Positions 28,564-36,938 of a stretch of DNA of 64,000 nt are shown in pieces. The position numbers and the translations under genes were made by a program. The stretch's first letter is position 1. The number at the start of each line of letters is the position of its first letter. The notes under the pieces are model-generated. The model was not told the origin of the DNA and made no database searches. It was given only the letters and a program-made list of their open reading frames with translations. This stretch comes from AP-15 sp963703855 (GTDB lineage Bacteria; Pseudomonadota; Alphaproteobacteria; ATCC43930; CGMCC-115725). The stretch lies in NCBI GenBank assembly GCA_963703855.1, contig CAVPFW010000003.1:1-64000 (forward strand), in the 5' to 3' direction.

Positions 28564-28812
28564 ATGCCGCACGTCGTCATCTCGGGTCAGGCTGCCCGCC
28601 GGTTTACCGGCGGGCTCTCCGAGTTCGACGTGGAAGCGGACAACTTCCGGCGGCTGATCCTCGAGCTCGACCGCCGCTTTCCCGGCCTCGGTCATCAGAT
28701 CGAGGAGGGAATGGCGGTGGCCATCGACGGCGAGATCTATCAGGACGCCTATCTGGCACCCCTCGCTCCCAACAGCGAAATTTACCTGATCCCGAAGATC
28801 GGCGGCGGCTGA
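28564..28812 (+). CDS. MoaD/ThiS-family ubiquitin-like sulfur carrier
   Basis: An 82-residue protein with the beta-grasp pattern of MoaD: an N-terminal strand, 'FDVEADNFRRLILELDRRFPGLG' as the central helix region, late 'NSEIYLIPKI', and the C-terminal Gly-Gly(-Gly). The terminal glycine would be activated as a thiocarboxylate for sulfur donation. It lies 25 bases after the second Mo large subunit in the same direction, so it may serve cofactor sulfuration of this enzyme rather than general molybdopterin synthesis. The specific role is inferred from context. Confidence 0.8.
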   Translation: MPHVVISGQAARRFTGGLSEFDVEADNFRRLILELDRRFPGLGHQIEEGMAVAIDGEIYQDAYLAPLAPNSEIYLIPKIGGG

Positions 28813-28897
28813 GCTAGGGACCCGGCCGGCACCTCCTCGCCCGCCGCCCCTGCACCGCGCCCGACCGGACCGGCGCAGCCTGCTTTATCTTGGCGGC

Positions 28898-30241
28898 TCA
28901 ACCCTGCGGCGGCTTGGTGCCGACCGCGCAGTGGAGCGGGTGGGCCATGAACAGCAGGCCATCGGCCGCGGCCCGGTCGCGCTCGGTCTGCCACTGTACT
29001 CGCTCGTCGGGTGACAGCAAGGACAGCACGTGATCCTCGCGGTTGCGCCAGATCGGCCCGCCGGGACGGTCGAGCGTCACCAGGGTCGGGAAGCAGGCGA
29101 GGTCGGTAAAGCCCGCCTCGCGCATGCGGCGATAGAGGCTCCTGTCGGCGACGCCGGCGCGGTCGACCGAATAGGGCGGCGTCTCGATCTTGCGGCGGAT
29201 CGGCTCGGGCAGCTCCAGGTTCCACCATTGCTGCATGTCGAGCGCGCGCACCGCGATCCCGGCGCGGCCGCCCGGCCGCAGGACGCGCATGATCTCCGCG
29301 ATAGCCCGGTCGGCGTCGCATTCCTCCAACACCGTGACCGAATAGACGCAATCATAGGAATTGTCGGCAAAAGGCAATGCCTCGGCGTTGCCGTGGGTGA
29401 AGTGGATCGCGTCGGCGAACCCGTCGGCCGCCGCCAACACCGCCGCCTCGCGCAGCAGGAACGGGTTGACATCGGCCGCGGTAATCGGGTTCGCGCCACC
29501 CAGCCGCCGCGCCAGCAGGCGGACCAGCGACCCGGCGCCGCAGCCGACCTCGAGGATCGCCTCGCCGGGGCGCGGCATGATCCGATCGATCAGGGCGTGG
29601 AACATCGCCTGGTAGCTGCGCATGCGCGCCCGGTCCTCGAGCGAGGCGACCCCGCCCAGGTGCGGGCCGCCCAAGATGACGACGGTGAAATGTTCGGAAA
29701 GCTGCGCGAGCGCCGGCTCCCACTGCGACGGCGCCAGAAAGAACGGCAGCAGGATCAAGGCCGGGCCGGAGCCGGCGATGCGATAGGTGATGCCGGCATG
29801 CGCGCCCTCGGCGCCAATCTGGCGCGGGGTGCCGGCGCCATGGCCTGCAGCGGCGAGGCGTCCGAGAAACCCGATCATGCTGTGGGCGATCTCGTCGCGG
29901 CGGTCGGCAACCGCGTCGGCCCAGCTGCCGGACGCCTCGTACCCGGCGAGAACGACGCGCTCGGCCTGACCCAGCCGGGCGGCGGCACGCGCGGTCGCCT
30001 CGGCCGACGGTCCCCGTTCGGCCGCGATCATCAGCACCCGCTCACCCAGATCTGCGAACGGCGCCGGGTCGAGCCGGCTCGGCACGCACAGCACGACGCC
30101 GGCGATGCGCTCGGGGTGCCGGGCGGCGAGCGCCGCGACATCGCCCGGAATTGGAGTGGCGACATAGGCGGCAGCGAGCCCCAGATGATCCCACAAGGCG
30201 ATCAGGCGCTCGGTCGGCGACGGGCTGCTTTCGGTCGGCAT
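28898..30241 (-). CDS. Methyltransferase fused to a degenerate alpha/beta-hydrolase-like region
   Basis: A 447-residue protein. The C-terminal half is a class I methyltransferase: motif I 'ILEVGCGAGSLVRLLARRLGG' begins near residue 232, followed by 'ADVNPFLL', 'YDCVYSVTVLEECD' and 'IMRVLRPGGRAGIAV'. The N-terminal half resembles an alpha/beta hydrolase in scrambled order. A C-terminal-type part ('AALAARHPERIAGVVLCVPSR') precedes an N-terminal-type part ('ITYRIAGSGPALILLPFF...WEPALAQLSEHF'). The nucleophile serine motif is absent ('TPIPG' in its place). ATG 30241 follows a good 'aggggga'; the frame is open to 30355. The substrate is unknown. It stands alone, convergent to the Mo operon. Confidence 0.8.
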   Translation of the reverse strand: MPTESSPSPTERLIALWDHLGLAAAYVATPIPGDVAALAARHPERIAGVVLCVPSRLDPAPFADLGERVLMIAAERGPSAEATARAAARLGQAERVVLAGYEASGSWADAVADRRDEIAHSMIGFLGRLAAAGHGAGTPRQIGAEGAHAGITYRIAGSGPALILLPFFLAPSQWEPALAQLSEHFTVVILGGPHLGGVASLEDRARMRSYQAMFHALIDRIMPRPGEAILEVGCGAGSLVRLLARRLGGANPITAADVNPFLLREAAVLAAADGFADAIHFTHGNAEALPFADNSYDCVYSVTVLEECDADRAIAEIMRVLRPGGRAGIAVRALDMQQWWNLELPEPIRRKIETPPYSVDRAGVADRSLYRRMREAGFTDLACFPTLVTLDRPGGPIWRNREDHVLSLLSPDERVQWQTERDRAAADGLLFMAHPLHCAVGTKPPQG

Positions 30242-30352
30242 GCGGTTCCCCCTACTCGACGAAGCTCGGCGGGCGCCGGAGACCAGCGACGCCGGCTCCA
30301 ATCCTGACACTGGAGCGGCGGCCATTCCCAGCGCGAAATCAGGGTTCTCAAA

Positions 30353-30379
30353 CAAAAACGGAGCGGCAGAAGCCGCTCC
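30353..30379 (-). terminator. Rho-independent terminator after the PRC-barrel gene
   Basis: On the minus strand an 8-base stem (ggagcggc/gccgctcc) with a 4-base loop is followed by 'gtttttg', 28 bases after the stop codon at 30407. Stem, loop and T-run all fit a classical terminator. Confidence 0.82.
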
Positions 30380-30406
30380 GCTCTGGTCACGCCCAACCGG
30401 CTGTTA

Positions 30407-30790
30407 TCACCAGTAGGGGTCGACGCCGTAGTAATTGTGGATGTTGCGCTCCCAATCTCGGCTGACGGTGCCGGTGTCCCACCCGCCGGCGATGGCCGGC
30501 GCACCGCGCAGCTGGTCCTCGGTCACGTTCAGCTCGTAAGCGTCGAGGTTCTCGTTGTAGCGCAGCGTGTGCCACGGCAGGGAAACGTAATCCTGCCCCA
30601 TCCCGAGAAACCCGCCAAAGCTCATGACCGCATACGCAGCCTTGCCGGTCCGCTTGTCGATCATGACCCGTTCGATCGTGCCGACCTTGTCGCCCTTGCT
30701 GTTCCGCACCGCCGTCCCCTCGACTTTGTCGCTGGCGATCAGGCGGGCAGTCTCACGCACGGTGGGGTCCGTTCCAACAATAGCAGCCAT
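30407..30790 (-). CDS. PRC-barrel domain protein
   Basis: A 127-residue cytoplasmic protein with a single PRC-barrel, the small beta-barrel also found in photosynthetic reaction centre H subunit and RimM. The barrel spans 'LIASDKVEGTAVRNSKGDKVGTIERVMID' to 'YVSLPWHTLRYNENLDAYEL' (residues about 17-90), with the G-x-x-V-G-x-I and (S/V)-x-P-W motifs. ATG 30790 has a strong 'ggaggtcgaga' ribosome-binding site; the longer frame to 30967 has no support. It ends in a clear terminator, so it is monocistronic. Stand-alone PRC proteins in alphaproteobacteria are common and mostly uncharacterised. Confidence 0.88.
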   Translation of the reverse strand: MAAIVGTDPTVRETARLIASDKVEGTAVRNSKGDKVGTIERVMIDKRTGKAAYAVMSFGGFLGMGQDYVSLPWHTLRYNENLDAYELNVTEDQLRGAPAIAGGWDTGTVSRDWERNIHNYYGVDPYW

Positions 30791-30952
30791 TCTCGACCTC
30801 CGTTTTGTCGTGTGACTTCCCAAACGATGACGCCCAAAGATCGGTTCCAAAAACACCCTCACCTTCCGAGGCCTCAGCGATTGTCGCTCCTCGGCATCCG
30901 ATGACTGCGACAAAACGGAAAACCGGGCGGTTTGTCTGCGGGCGCGGCGATC

Positions 30953-31255
30953 AGACCGCCAACGCAACGATGGCCATATCGCCGACGGCCATTGTGCTGG
31001 ATAGCCCGACCAAACGCCGGAGCCGGAGGCACAGCCAGCAGATCCGGCGGTTGGTCAGGGTCACGGACCGTCGAGGTCACGCGATCCACCCCTCCCGCAC
31101 ACGGCCGATCGTGCCGAACATCTACCAGCCGTACGGCGGGCCGTTGCGCCCGACCGCCGCCAGGATGACCTCGGCCAGCGACCCGAGCGCGGTCTTCACC
31201 TATGACGGCAGCTATTTCGTCAATTCGATGATCCTGACGGCGACGATGGGCACGC
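30953..31255 (+). pseudogene. Truncated duplicate of the aspartic protease N-terminal region
   Basis: About 300 bases that match 31616-31918, the N-terminal part of the secreted protease next door, at high nucleotide similarity. Encoded landmarks shared with the intact gene are 'DRRGHAI.PSRTRPIV', 'GGPLRPTAAR' and 'FVNSMILTATMG'. It lacks the signal peptide and both catalytic DTG motifs and ends abruptly after 'TATMG', with unrelated sequence to 31398. The copy has amino-acid changes at otherwise plausible structural positions. A decayed partial tandem duplication is the simplest reading. Confidence 0.75.
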
Positions 31256-31515
31256 CAGCTGGACGTTATGCCGCAGGGCTGAGGCCGGCGGCCCGCCCCT
31301 TCCTGAGTAGAGAAGCGAGGGTTGCTCGGGCGGACCGAGCCGAGCCTGATGCACGGAGGGCGGGCCATGGGCGAGTAGGGCGAAGCTTCCGAGCTTGACC
31401 GGGGACATAAGAGACTAGGCTTTGGGGCATGATCCCGGCCGTTCGGCTGCGGCGCATGGTCCGTTGACCGATTACAAAGGAAGCTCCTTTAGAAACTCGG
31501 GCGTGAGGTGCGCCC

Positions 31516-33004
31516 ATGATCCAGCGAATTCGCAGCAGCGTGCGGGGGTTTGTCATTCCGGGAATCGTCGCGATCGCCGCCACCTTCGGCAGCGCCGCGG
31601 CGCAGGCGGACGATCCGGCCGCCAACGCAACGATGACCCTCTCGCCGACGGTCATTGTGCTGGACAATCCGATCACACCTTCGAGCTGGAACCACAGCCA
31701 GCAGATCCGGCTGTCGGTCGCGGTCACGGATCGTCGAGGTCATGCGATCCTCCCCTCCCGCACACGGCCGATCGTGCTGAACATCCACCAGCCGGACGGC
31801 GGGCCGTTGCGCCCGACCGCCGCCAGGATCACCTCGGCCCGCGACCCGAGCGCGATTTTCACCTATGACGGCCGCTATTTCGTCAATTCGATGATCCTGA
31901 CGGCGACGATGGGGGACGCCAGCGCCACCACCTCGATCGTCCCGCGCAACCAGTTCGATCCCGCGAACTGCCCCGCCGGCGCCGGGCACCTGACGATCCC
32001 CTACGACAATCCGATGCGAACCCTCGATCACGGCTTTTCGGTCGCCGTTTCCATCGGCCGGGGACCATGGCATCCCGGGGTCGAGCTCGACACCGGCTCG
32101 ACTGGGCTGGTGATCGACCGGCGCTCGCTCGGACCGCAGGCGATCGGCCCGGGCAAGCCCGGCAGCCGCGAATATTACCCGAGCGGATACAAGATCGTCG
32201 GAAACTACTGGCTGACGCCGGTGACGATAGCGATCCCCGATGCGACTTGGGGGCCGAAGCCCGTCGCGACGACAATTCCGCTAGAGGTCTTCGGCATCGA
32301 CAGGGTCGAATGCGGCAGCAACGTCAAAACCTGCACGCCGCCTTCCGATCAGCGCAAGGCGATCGCCAGTTTCAGCCTGATGGGCATCGGCTTCGACCGC
32401 GGTGGCGCGCCATCGACAAACAACCCGTTCCTGCAGCTTGAAGATATCGTCTATGGACGGATGAGGCCGGGCTACGTCATCTCTCCCGATCGGGTCGATA
32501 TTGGGCTTGATCGCGCCAACACGGCAGAAAAGTTTCGCTATATCTCGCTCGAGCCGAGCGACGATCCGCAGGGCGGCTGGTTGGGAGCAAATGGCTGTTT
32601 CAGCTTTCCAGCTGTTTCGGCAAAGTTCTGCGGGTCGATGCTGCTCGATACCGGGATCGACGACATGATCTTCGCACTGGCGAAGGCCCAGCGCCCGTCT
32701 GCCGTGGTCGATCCGTCTAACCCGAAACTGCTCAAGCCGGACACTGCAGTCGATATTTCTGCGCCGCCGGCCCTTACTTACGGCTTCACCTACCGGCCGC
32801 AGAAAGATTTCATCGACGATCGATCCAAAGCTGATCGAGTGGGCGGCTCCGCCCGCGACCGAGCCGCCGGTCTTCTTCAACATCGGCCGCAGCCCGCTTG
32901 CCCGCTTCGACTATCTCTACGACGCCCGCTGCGGGCGCATCGGCTTCTTCGATCGCCTGACCGCGCAGCGAAGCCGAGGCGGTCAGCATGATGTCCCGCA
33001 TTAG
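31516..33004 (+). CDS. Secreted pepsin-like aspartic protease, frame break near the C-terminus
   Basis: A protein of about 495 residues with a signal peptide ('GFVIPGIVAIAATFGSAAAQA'). An N-terminal domain of about 130 residues is rich in beta-type sequence. The protease part has two catalytic-type aspartate motifs, 'ELDTGSTGLVI' (Asp near 192) and 'MLLDTGIDDMIF' (Asp near 378), the bilobal layout of pepsin-family enzymes. The current frame ends at 32991 in arginine-rich nonsense. One base out from about 32820 the sequence continues as 'PPVFFNIGRSPLARFDYLYD' and 'CGRIGFFDRL' to a TAG at 33002-33004. Secreted or periplasmic; substrate unknown. A partial copy of its N-terminal domain lies just upstream. 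Confidence 0.72.
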
Positions 33005-33063
33005 CCGAGCGGCCTGCTCCCCGCGCGGTCGGCCGGCCTTGCCGATGCCTCGTCCCGACCCTG

Positions 33064-34800
33064 CTAAATGTCGGCGTAGACGTGGGTCTCGGCGCGGGCG
33101 CCGGGGTGCGTGACGGCACCCTTCTCGGCGTCCCCGACGGTCTGCGCGTAGCGCCACAGGCAACCCGCCTGGTAGTCGTTGCGGCGCGGCGTCCACGCGC
33201 GGCGGCGCTCGGCGAGCTCGGCATCGCTCAGCGCCACCTCGAGGGTCCCGGACTGCGCGTCGATCGTGATTCGGTCGCCGTCGCGAAGCAGGCCGATCGG
33301 GCCCCCCGCCGCGGCCTCGGGCCCGACATGGCCGATGCAAAAGCCGTGGGTCGCGCCGGAAAACCGGCCGTCGGTCAGCAGCGCCACCTTGTCGCCGACA
33401 CCCTGGCCGTAGAGGGCAGCGGTGGTCGACAGCATCTCGCGCATCCCCGGCCCGCCGCGCGGCCCCTCATAGCGGATGACGATCACGTCGCCCTCGCGGT
33501 AACGGCGCTGGTCGACCGCCGCGAAAGCGTCCTCCTCGCGATCGAAGCAGCGGGCCGGGCCGCTGAAGCGCAGATTGGTCATCCCGGCGACTTTGACGAT
33601 CGCCCCCTGCGGCGCGAGGTTGCCTTTCAGCACCATCAGCCCGCCGGTCGGCGACAGCGGCTGCGCGGTCGGCCGCACCACGTCCTGGCTCGTCGACACG
33701 ACCACATTGCGCAAATTCTCGGCGACCGTCTTGCCGGTCACGGTCAGACAGTCGCCATGCAGATAGCCGCCGTCGAGCAACGCCTTCATCAGCACCGGCA
33801 CCCCGCCGATGTCGTGCAGATCCTTCATGACATAGCGGCCGCCCGGCTTCAGGTCGCCGATATAGGGCGTGCGCTTGGAGATTTCGCCGAAAGCGTGCAG
33901 GTCAAAATCGATGCCGGCCTCGCTGGCGATCGCCGGGAGGTGCAGCCCGCCATTGGTCGAGCCGCCGGCCGCGCTCACGACCATCGCGGCGTTTTCGATG
34001 GCCTTCCTGGTGACGATGTCGCGCGGGCGAATGTTCCGCCGCAGCAATTCCATGACCGCGTGGCCCGAAGCCTCGGCATAAGCGTCGCGCGAATCGTAGG
34101 GCGCCGGCGCGCCGGCCGAACCGGGCAAAGCGAGGCCGATCGCCTCGGACACGCAGGCCATCGTGTTGGCGGTGAAGAGACCGCCGCACGAGCCCGCCGA
34201 CGGGCAGGCGGCGCATTCGAGCTCATGCAGCTCTTCATCGGACAATTTGCCGATGCTGTGCGAGCCGACCGCCTCGAACACGTCGCCGATGGTCACGTCG
34301 CGGCCCTTGAAGCGTCCCGGCAGGATCGAGCCGCCATACATGAAGACCGACGGGACGTTGAGCCTGATCATCGCCATCATCAGGCCCGGCAAAGATTTGT
34401 CGCAGCCGGCCAGCCCGACCAGCGCGTCGTAGCAATGCCCGCGCATCGACAATTCGACCGAGTTGGCGATGACCTCGCGGCTGACCAGGGACGACTTCAT
34501 CCCCTCGTGGCCCATCGCGATCCCGTCGGTCACCGTGATCGTGGTGAACTCTCGCGGGGTTCCGCCCGAGGCCGCGACCCCCTTCTTGGCCGCCTGCGCC
34601 TGGCGCGACAAGGAGATGTTGCACGGCGCCGACTCGTTCCAGGTAGTGGCGACGCCGACCAGGGGCTGCGCGATCTGCTCGTCGGTCAAGCCCATCGCGT
34701 ACAGAAACGCTCGGTGCGGGGCCCGCTCGGGGCCGACCGTCACGTGCCGGCTCGGCAGCCGGGACTTGTCGATTGTCGGTCTGCGGGCGTCGTCGGGCAT
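33064..34800 (-). CDS. ilvD: Dihydroxy-acid dehydratase (IlvD/Edd family)
   Basis: A 578-residue cytosolic iron-sulfur enzyme that dehydrates 2,3-dihydroxy acids in valine, leucine and isoleucine synthesis. Cluster cysteines are seen in 'ESAPCNISL', 'LAGCDKSLPG' and 'CPSAGSCGG'. The C-terminal 'DGRFSGATHGFCIGHVGPEA' is the active-site segment. The length is that of the family. Sugar-acid dehydratases of the same superfamily cannot be excluded, but 'TDGIAMGHEGMKSSLVSREVIA' is typical of IlvD. ATG 34800 lies directly after a small membrane-protein gene whose stop (at 34802) is two bases upstream, suggesting coupling. Confidence 0.93.
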   Translation of the reverse strand: MPDDARRPTIDKSRLPSRHVTVGPERAPHRAFLYAMGLTDEQIAQPLVGVATTWNESAPCNISLSRQAQAAKKGVAASGGTPREFTTITVTDGIAMGHEGMKSSLVSREVIANSVELSMRGHCYDALVGLAGCDKSLPGLMMAMIRLNVPSVFMYGGSILPGRFKGRDVTIGDVFEAVGSHSIGKLSDEELHELECAACPSAGSCGGLFTANTMACVSEAIGLALPGSAGAPAPYDSRDAYAEASGHAVMELLRRNIRPRDIVTRKAIENAAMVVSAAGGSTNGGLHLPAIASEAGIDFDLHAFGEISKRTPYIGDLKPGGRYVMKDLHDIGGVPVLMKALLDGGYLHGDCLTVTGKTVAENLRNVVVSTSQDVVRPTAQPLSPTGGLMVLKGNLAPQGAIVKVAGMTNLRFSGPARCFDREEDAFAAVDQRRYREGDVIVIRYEGPRGGPGMREMLSTTAALYGQGVGDKVALLTDGRFSGATHGFCIGHVGPEAAAGGPIGLLRDGDRITIDAQSGTLEVALSDAELAERRRAWTPRRNDYQAGCLWRYAQTVGDAEKGAVTHPGARAETHVYADI

Positions 34801-34801
34801 C

Positions 34802-35002
34802 TCAGCATCTCCCCTGGCGATAGGCAGCGGCGGCCACCGTAGCGATCGGGCCGGGGTTGATCAATGCCGCGGGCGGGCCGCCGCGTTCGGGGGCCGCGAC
34901 GGCCAGCAGCGCGAAGCAGGCGACCCCGAAGGCAAAGCAGGCGAGCCAGGCGCCGATCACGTCGCGTCTTCCCCAGGCAGAGGCCGCAGGATGATCCGAC
35001 AT
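34802..35002 (-). CDS. Small single-pass membrane protein, unknown
   Basis: A 66-residue protein with one hydrophobic segment, 'VIGAWLACFAFGVACFALLAVAA' being split over residues 15-37, followed by an alanine- and glycine-rich tail. No family was recognised. ATG 35002 has 'ggagatgagcc' upstream, a good ribosome-binding site. It sits between the cupredoxin gene and ilvD on the same strand with only one intervening base before the ilvD start. This supports it as a real gene, though the GC bias makes chance frames common. Confidence 0.5.
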   Translation of the reverse strand: MSDHPAASAWGRRDVIGAWLACFAFGVACFALLAVAAPERGGPPAALINPGPIATVAAAAYRQGRC

Positions 35003-35021
35003 GGCTCATCTCCATCGCCGG

Positions 35022-35423
35022 TTAGGATTTGCCGCGAGGTTTCACGACGATGCTGCCCACCATGTACGGGTGGATCGAGCAGATATATTTGTAGACCCCG
35101 GGTTGTGCGAAGGTATGGGAGAAGCTGTCGTCGGTGTCGAGCGCCGCCGATGAGAACCCCTTGTTCACCGCCATCACGCGGTGCGCTTCCTCGTCAGCGT
35201 TCTTCCAGGTCACCGTCGTCCCGGCCGCGATGGTGAGATCCGCCGGAGCAAAGGCGAAGTTGTCGATCTTGATCGTAGCCGTGCGGGCCGCGACATCGAC
35301 CACCGCCTGACGGGCGGCGCCGAGACCCGGCGTCCCGGCGGCGAGGAGTGCCGTCGCTCCGATCGCGCCGAAGATCAGGCCGAACCGGGCGCGGCGCGGC
35401 ATCGGGTTTGCGGTTGTCGACAT
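35022..35423 (-). CDS. Cupredoxin (plastocyanin/amicyanin-like blue copper protein)
   Basis: A 133-residue exported copper protein for periplasmic electron transfer or copper handling. After a hydrophobic signal segment ('FGLIFGAIGATALLAAG'), the beta-sandwich starts at 'ATIKIDNFAFAPADLTIAAG'. Type 1 copper ligands are His in 'EEAHRVM' and Cys, His and Met in 'YICSIHPYMVG', a complete set. ATG 35423 is preceded by 'agggagg'. Only 11 bases separate it from the stop of the upstream metallophosphoesterase on the same strand, so the two form an operon. Confidence 0.9.
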   Translation of the reverse strand: MSTTANPMPRRARFGLIFGAIGATALLAAGTPGLGAARQAVVDVAARTATIKIDNFAFAPADLTIAAGTTVTWKNADEEAHRVMAVNKGFSSAALDTDDSFSHTFAQPGVYKYICSIHPYMVGSIVVKPRGKS

Positions 35424-35434
35424 GCCATCCTCCC

Positions 35435-36406
35435 TCATGCGACGAGCGGGCTGTCGGTCAGGGCCGGCGCGCCCTTGCTGCTGACGTAGTCGACCGTCCT
35501 GACCCCGAGATATTTGTGCAGGTCGGCGGCCGGCACCTTCATCGGCCCGGGCGCGGGGGCGGTGCCCGGCGCCGGCTGCGGATACGCCGTCGACGCCGCG
35601 GTATGAAAGGTGACGTTGCCCTCGACCTTCTGGATGATCTGGTGGATGTGGCCGTTCAGCACGGTCACCGAGCCGAAGCGCTTCAGATAGCCGAGCGCCT
35701 GGCCGGCATCCGCGGTGCCCCAGCCCCATTGCGGATAGATCGTCCACATCGGCAGATGGGCGAGGACGACGATCGGGGTGCTGGCCGAACGGCCGGCAAC
35801 GTCCTTTTCCAGCCATTCGAGCTGGTGGTCGCCCAAGGTCGCGAGGCCGGCGGATTTGAACCCAGGCTGAAAATTGAAGACGTTGATCAGCGCGATGAAA
35901 TGGACGCCGGCCATGTCGAAGCTGTACCAGCCCTTGCCCTGCGTATTCTTGCCGTAGCGCGCGAGATAGGCCTTGCCGTTGTCGGCGTCGGCCACGTCGT
36001 GCTCGCCGGGAATAAAGAACACCTGCTTGTTCGCCCCCTTGATCACCTGGTCGGCGGTATCCCACTGCTCTTCCTTCGACAGGTGGCTGATGTCCCCGGT
36101 ATGGACCAGGAAGGCCGGTTGCGCCGGCATCGCCTTGATCTTGGCGATCGCCTCGCCGAGGGTGGCGGTCGGGTTCGGGTTTGCCGGCAGATGAAACCCG
36201 ATATGGCTGTCGCTGATCTGGACGAAAGTAAGCTCGCCCTGCTTTGCCTCGGCAGCGGCGGCCGAGCCGATCAGCCCCAAGGTTCGCGGCACGCCGCCGG
36301 CGAGGCTCCAGACGACGCCGGTGCCGGCCCAACTCATGCACTTCAGAAGGCCGCGGCGATTGAGGTTCGCCGTGCCCAATAGCTTGCTTTCGTCACGATC
36401 GGCCAT
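35435..36406 (-). CDS. Tat-exported metallophosphoesterase
   Basis: A 323-residue calcineurin-like phosphoesterase. The N-terminus 'NRRGLLKCMSWAG' is a Tat-type twin-arginine signal, placing the folded enzyme in the periplasm. Metal-binding motifs appear in order: 'ISDSHIGFH', 'HTGDISHLSKEEQW', 'PGEHDV' (H in place of the usual N), 'VVLAHLPMW' and 'LNGHIHQ'. The substrate (phosphodiester or monoester) cannot be told. 'caggagagagaa' precedes ATG 36406. The next gene in the operon encodes a cupredoxin, so a link to copper or redox metabolism in the periplasm is possible. Confidence 0.88.
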   Translation of the reverse strand: MADRDESKLLGTANLNRRGLLKCMSWAGTGVVWSLAGGVPRTLGLIGSAAAAEAKQGELTFVQISDSHIGFHLPANPNPTATLGEAIAKIKAMPAQPAFLVHTGDISHLSKEEQWDTADQVIKGANKQVFFIPGEHDVADADNGKAYLARYGKNTQGKGWYSFDMAGVHFIALINVFNFQPGFKSAGLATLGDHQLEWLEKDVAGRSASTPIVVLAHLPMWTIYPQWGWGTADAGQALGYLKRFGSVTVLNGHIHQIIQKVEGNVTFHTAASTAYPQPAPGTAPAPGPMKVPAADLHKYLGVRTVDYVSSKGAPALTDSPLVA

Positions 36407-36592
36407 TTCTCTCTCCTGAATGGCGTGGAGGTTGCGCCGATCAAGACCGATCGCCGGGATGGTTTATTCCCGGAACCGATGCGGCGAGGAGAGAAGGTGC
36501 CGAGGTGCCTCGCGGTCCCGAAGCCGACCCGGCATCAGGCTCTGCGACGGCAGAGCTCGATCCCACAGAGCACACCGAGACATCAAAGTCCG

Positions 36593-36619
36593 AAAAGCCC
36601 CACCCTTTGGGGCGGGGCT
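36593..36619 (-). terminator. Rho-independent terminator after the glycine-rich protein gene
   Basis: On the minus strand a ten-base stem (agccccgccc/gggtggggct, one G-U pair) with loop 'caaa' is followed by 'tttt'. It lies about 50 bases past the stop at 36672. Confidence 0.8.
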
Positions 36620-36671
36620 GTTCGGCTTGCTGCCGGAATTGCCGGGTTCCGGCTCGACAGATGTCCCGCGA

Positions 36672-36938
36672 TCAATAGCAATAAGTCGTACCGTAGATAG
36701 TCAGATAGCAAGTTCCATATCCATAGTAACCACCGAAGTAACCAGCGTTCCCAAATCCGCCACTCCGAAATCCCCGCCCGCCAATAAAGCCCCGGTCGTG
36801 AAAACCGCCGTGAAAACCTCCGCCGTGAAAACCGCCGCCGCCGAAACCTCCGCCGTGGGCCTCGGCGGTTCCAATGCCGATCGAGGGGGTGAGGGCGATA
36901 GCGACGATGGCCATAGCCATCAGGAGCTTGCGGGTCAT
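36672..36938 (-). CDS. Small secreted glycine-rich protein
   Basis: An 88-residue protein with a good signal peptide ('KLLMAMAIVAIALTPSIGIG', cut near 'AEA'). The mature part is a glycine/phenylalanine/histidine repeat ('GGGFHGGGFHGGFHD') and then a tyrosine-rich end with two cysteines ('YGTCYLTIYGTTYCY'). ATG 36938 has a strong 'aaggagggtcca' ribosome-binding site and a terminator follows, so it is a genuine monocistronic gene. The role is unknown. Histidine-rich repeats could bind metal, and such sequences also occur in surface matrix proteins. Confidence 0.75.
   Translation of the reverse strand: MTRKLLMAMAIVAIALTPSIGIGTAEAHGGGFGGGGFHGGGFHGGFHDRGFIGGRGFRSGGFGNAGYFGGYYGYGTCYLTIYGTTYCY

Noticed and set aside
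33082..34842. A 586-codon plus-strand frame antisense to ilvD
   Set aside because: IlvD on the minus strand has full family motifs; the antisense product has none.
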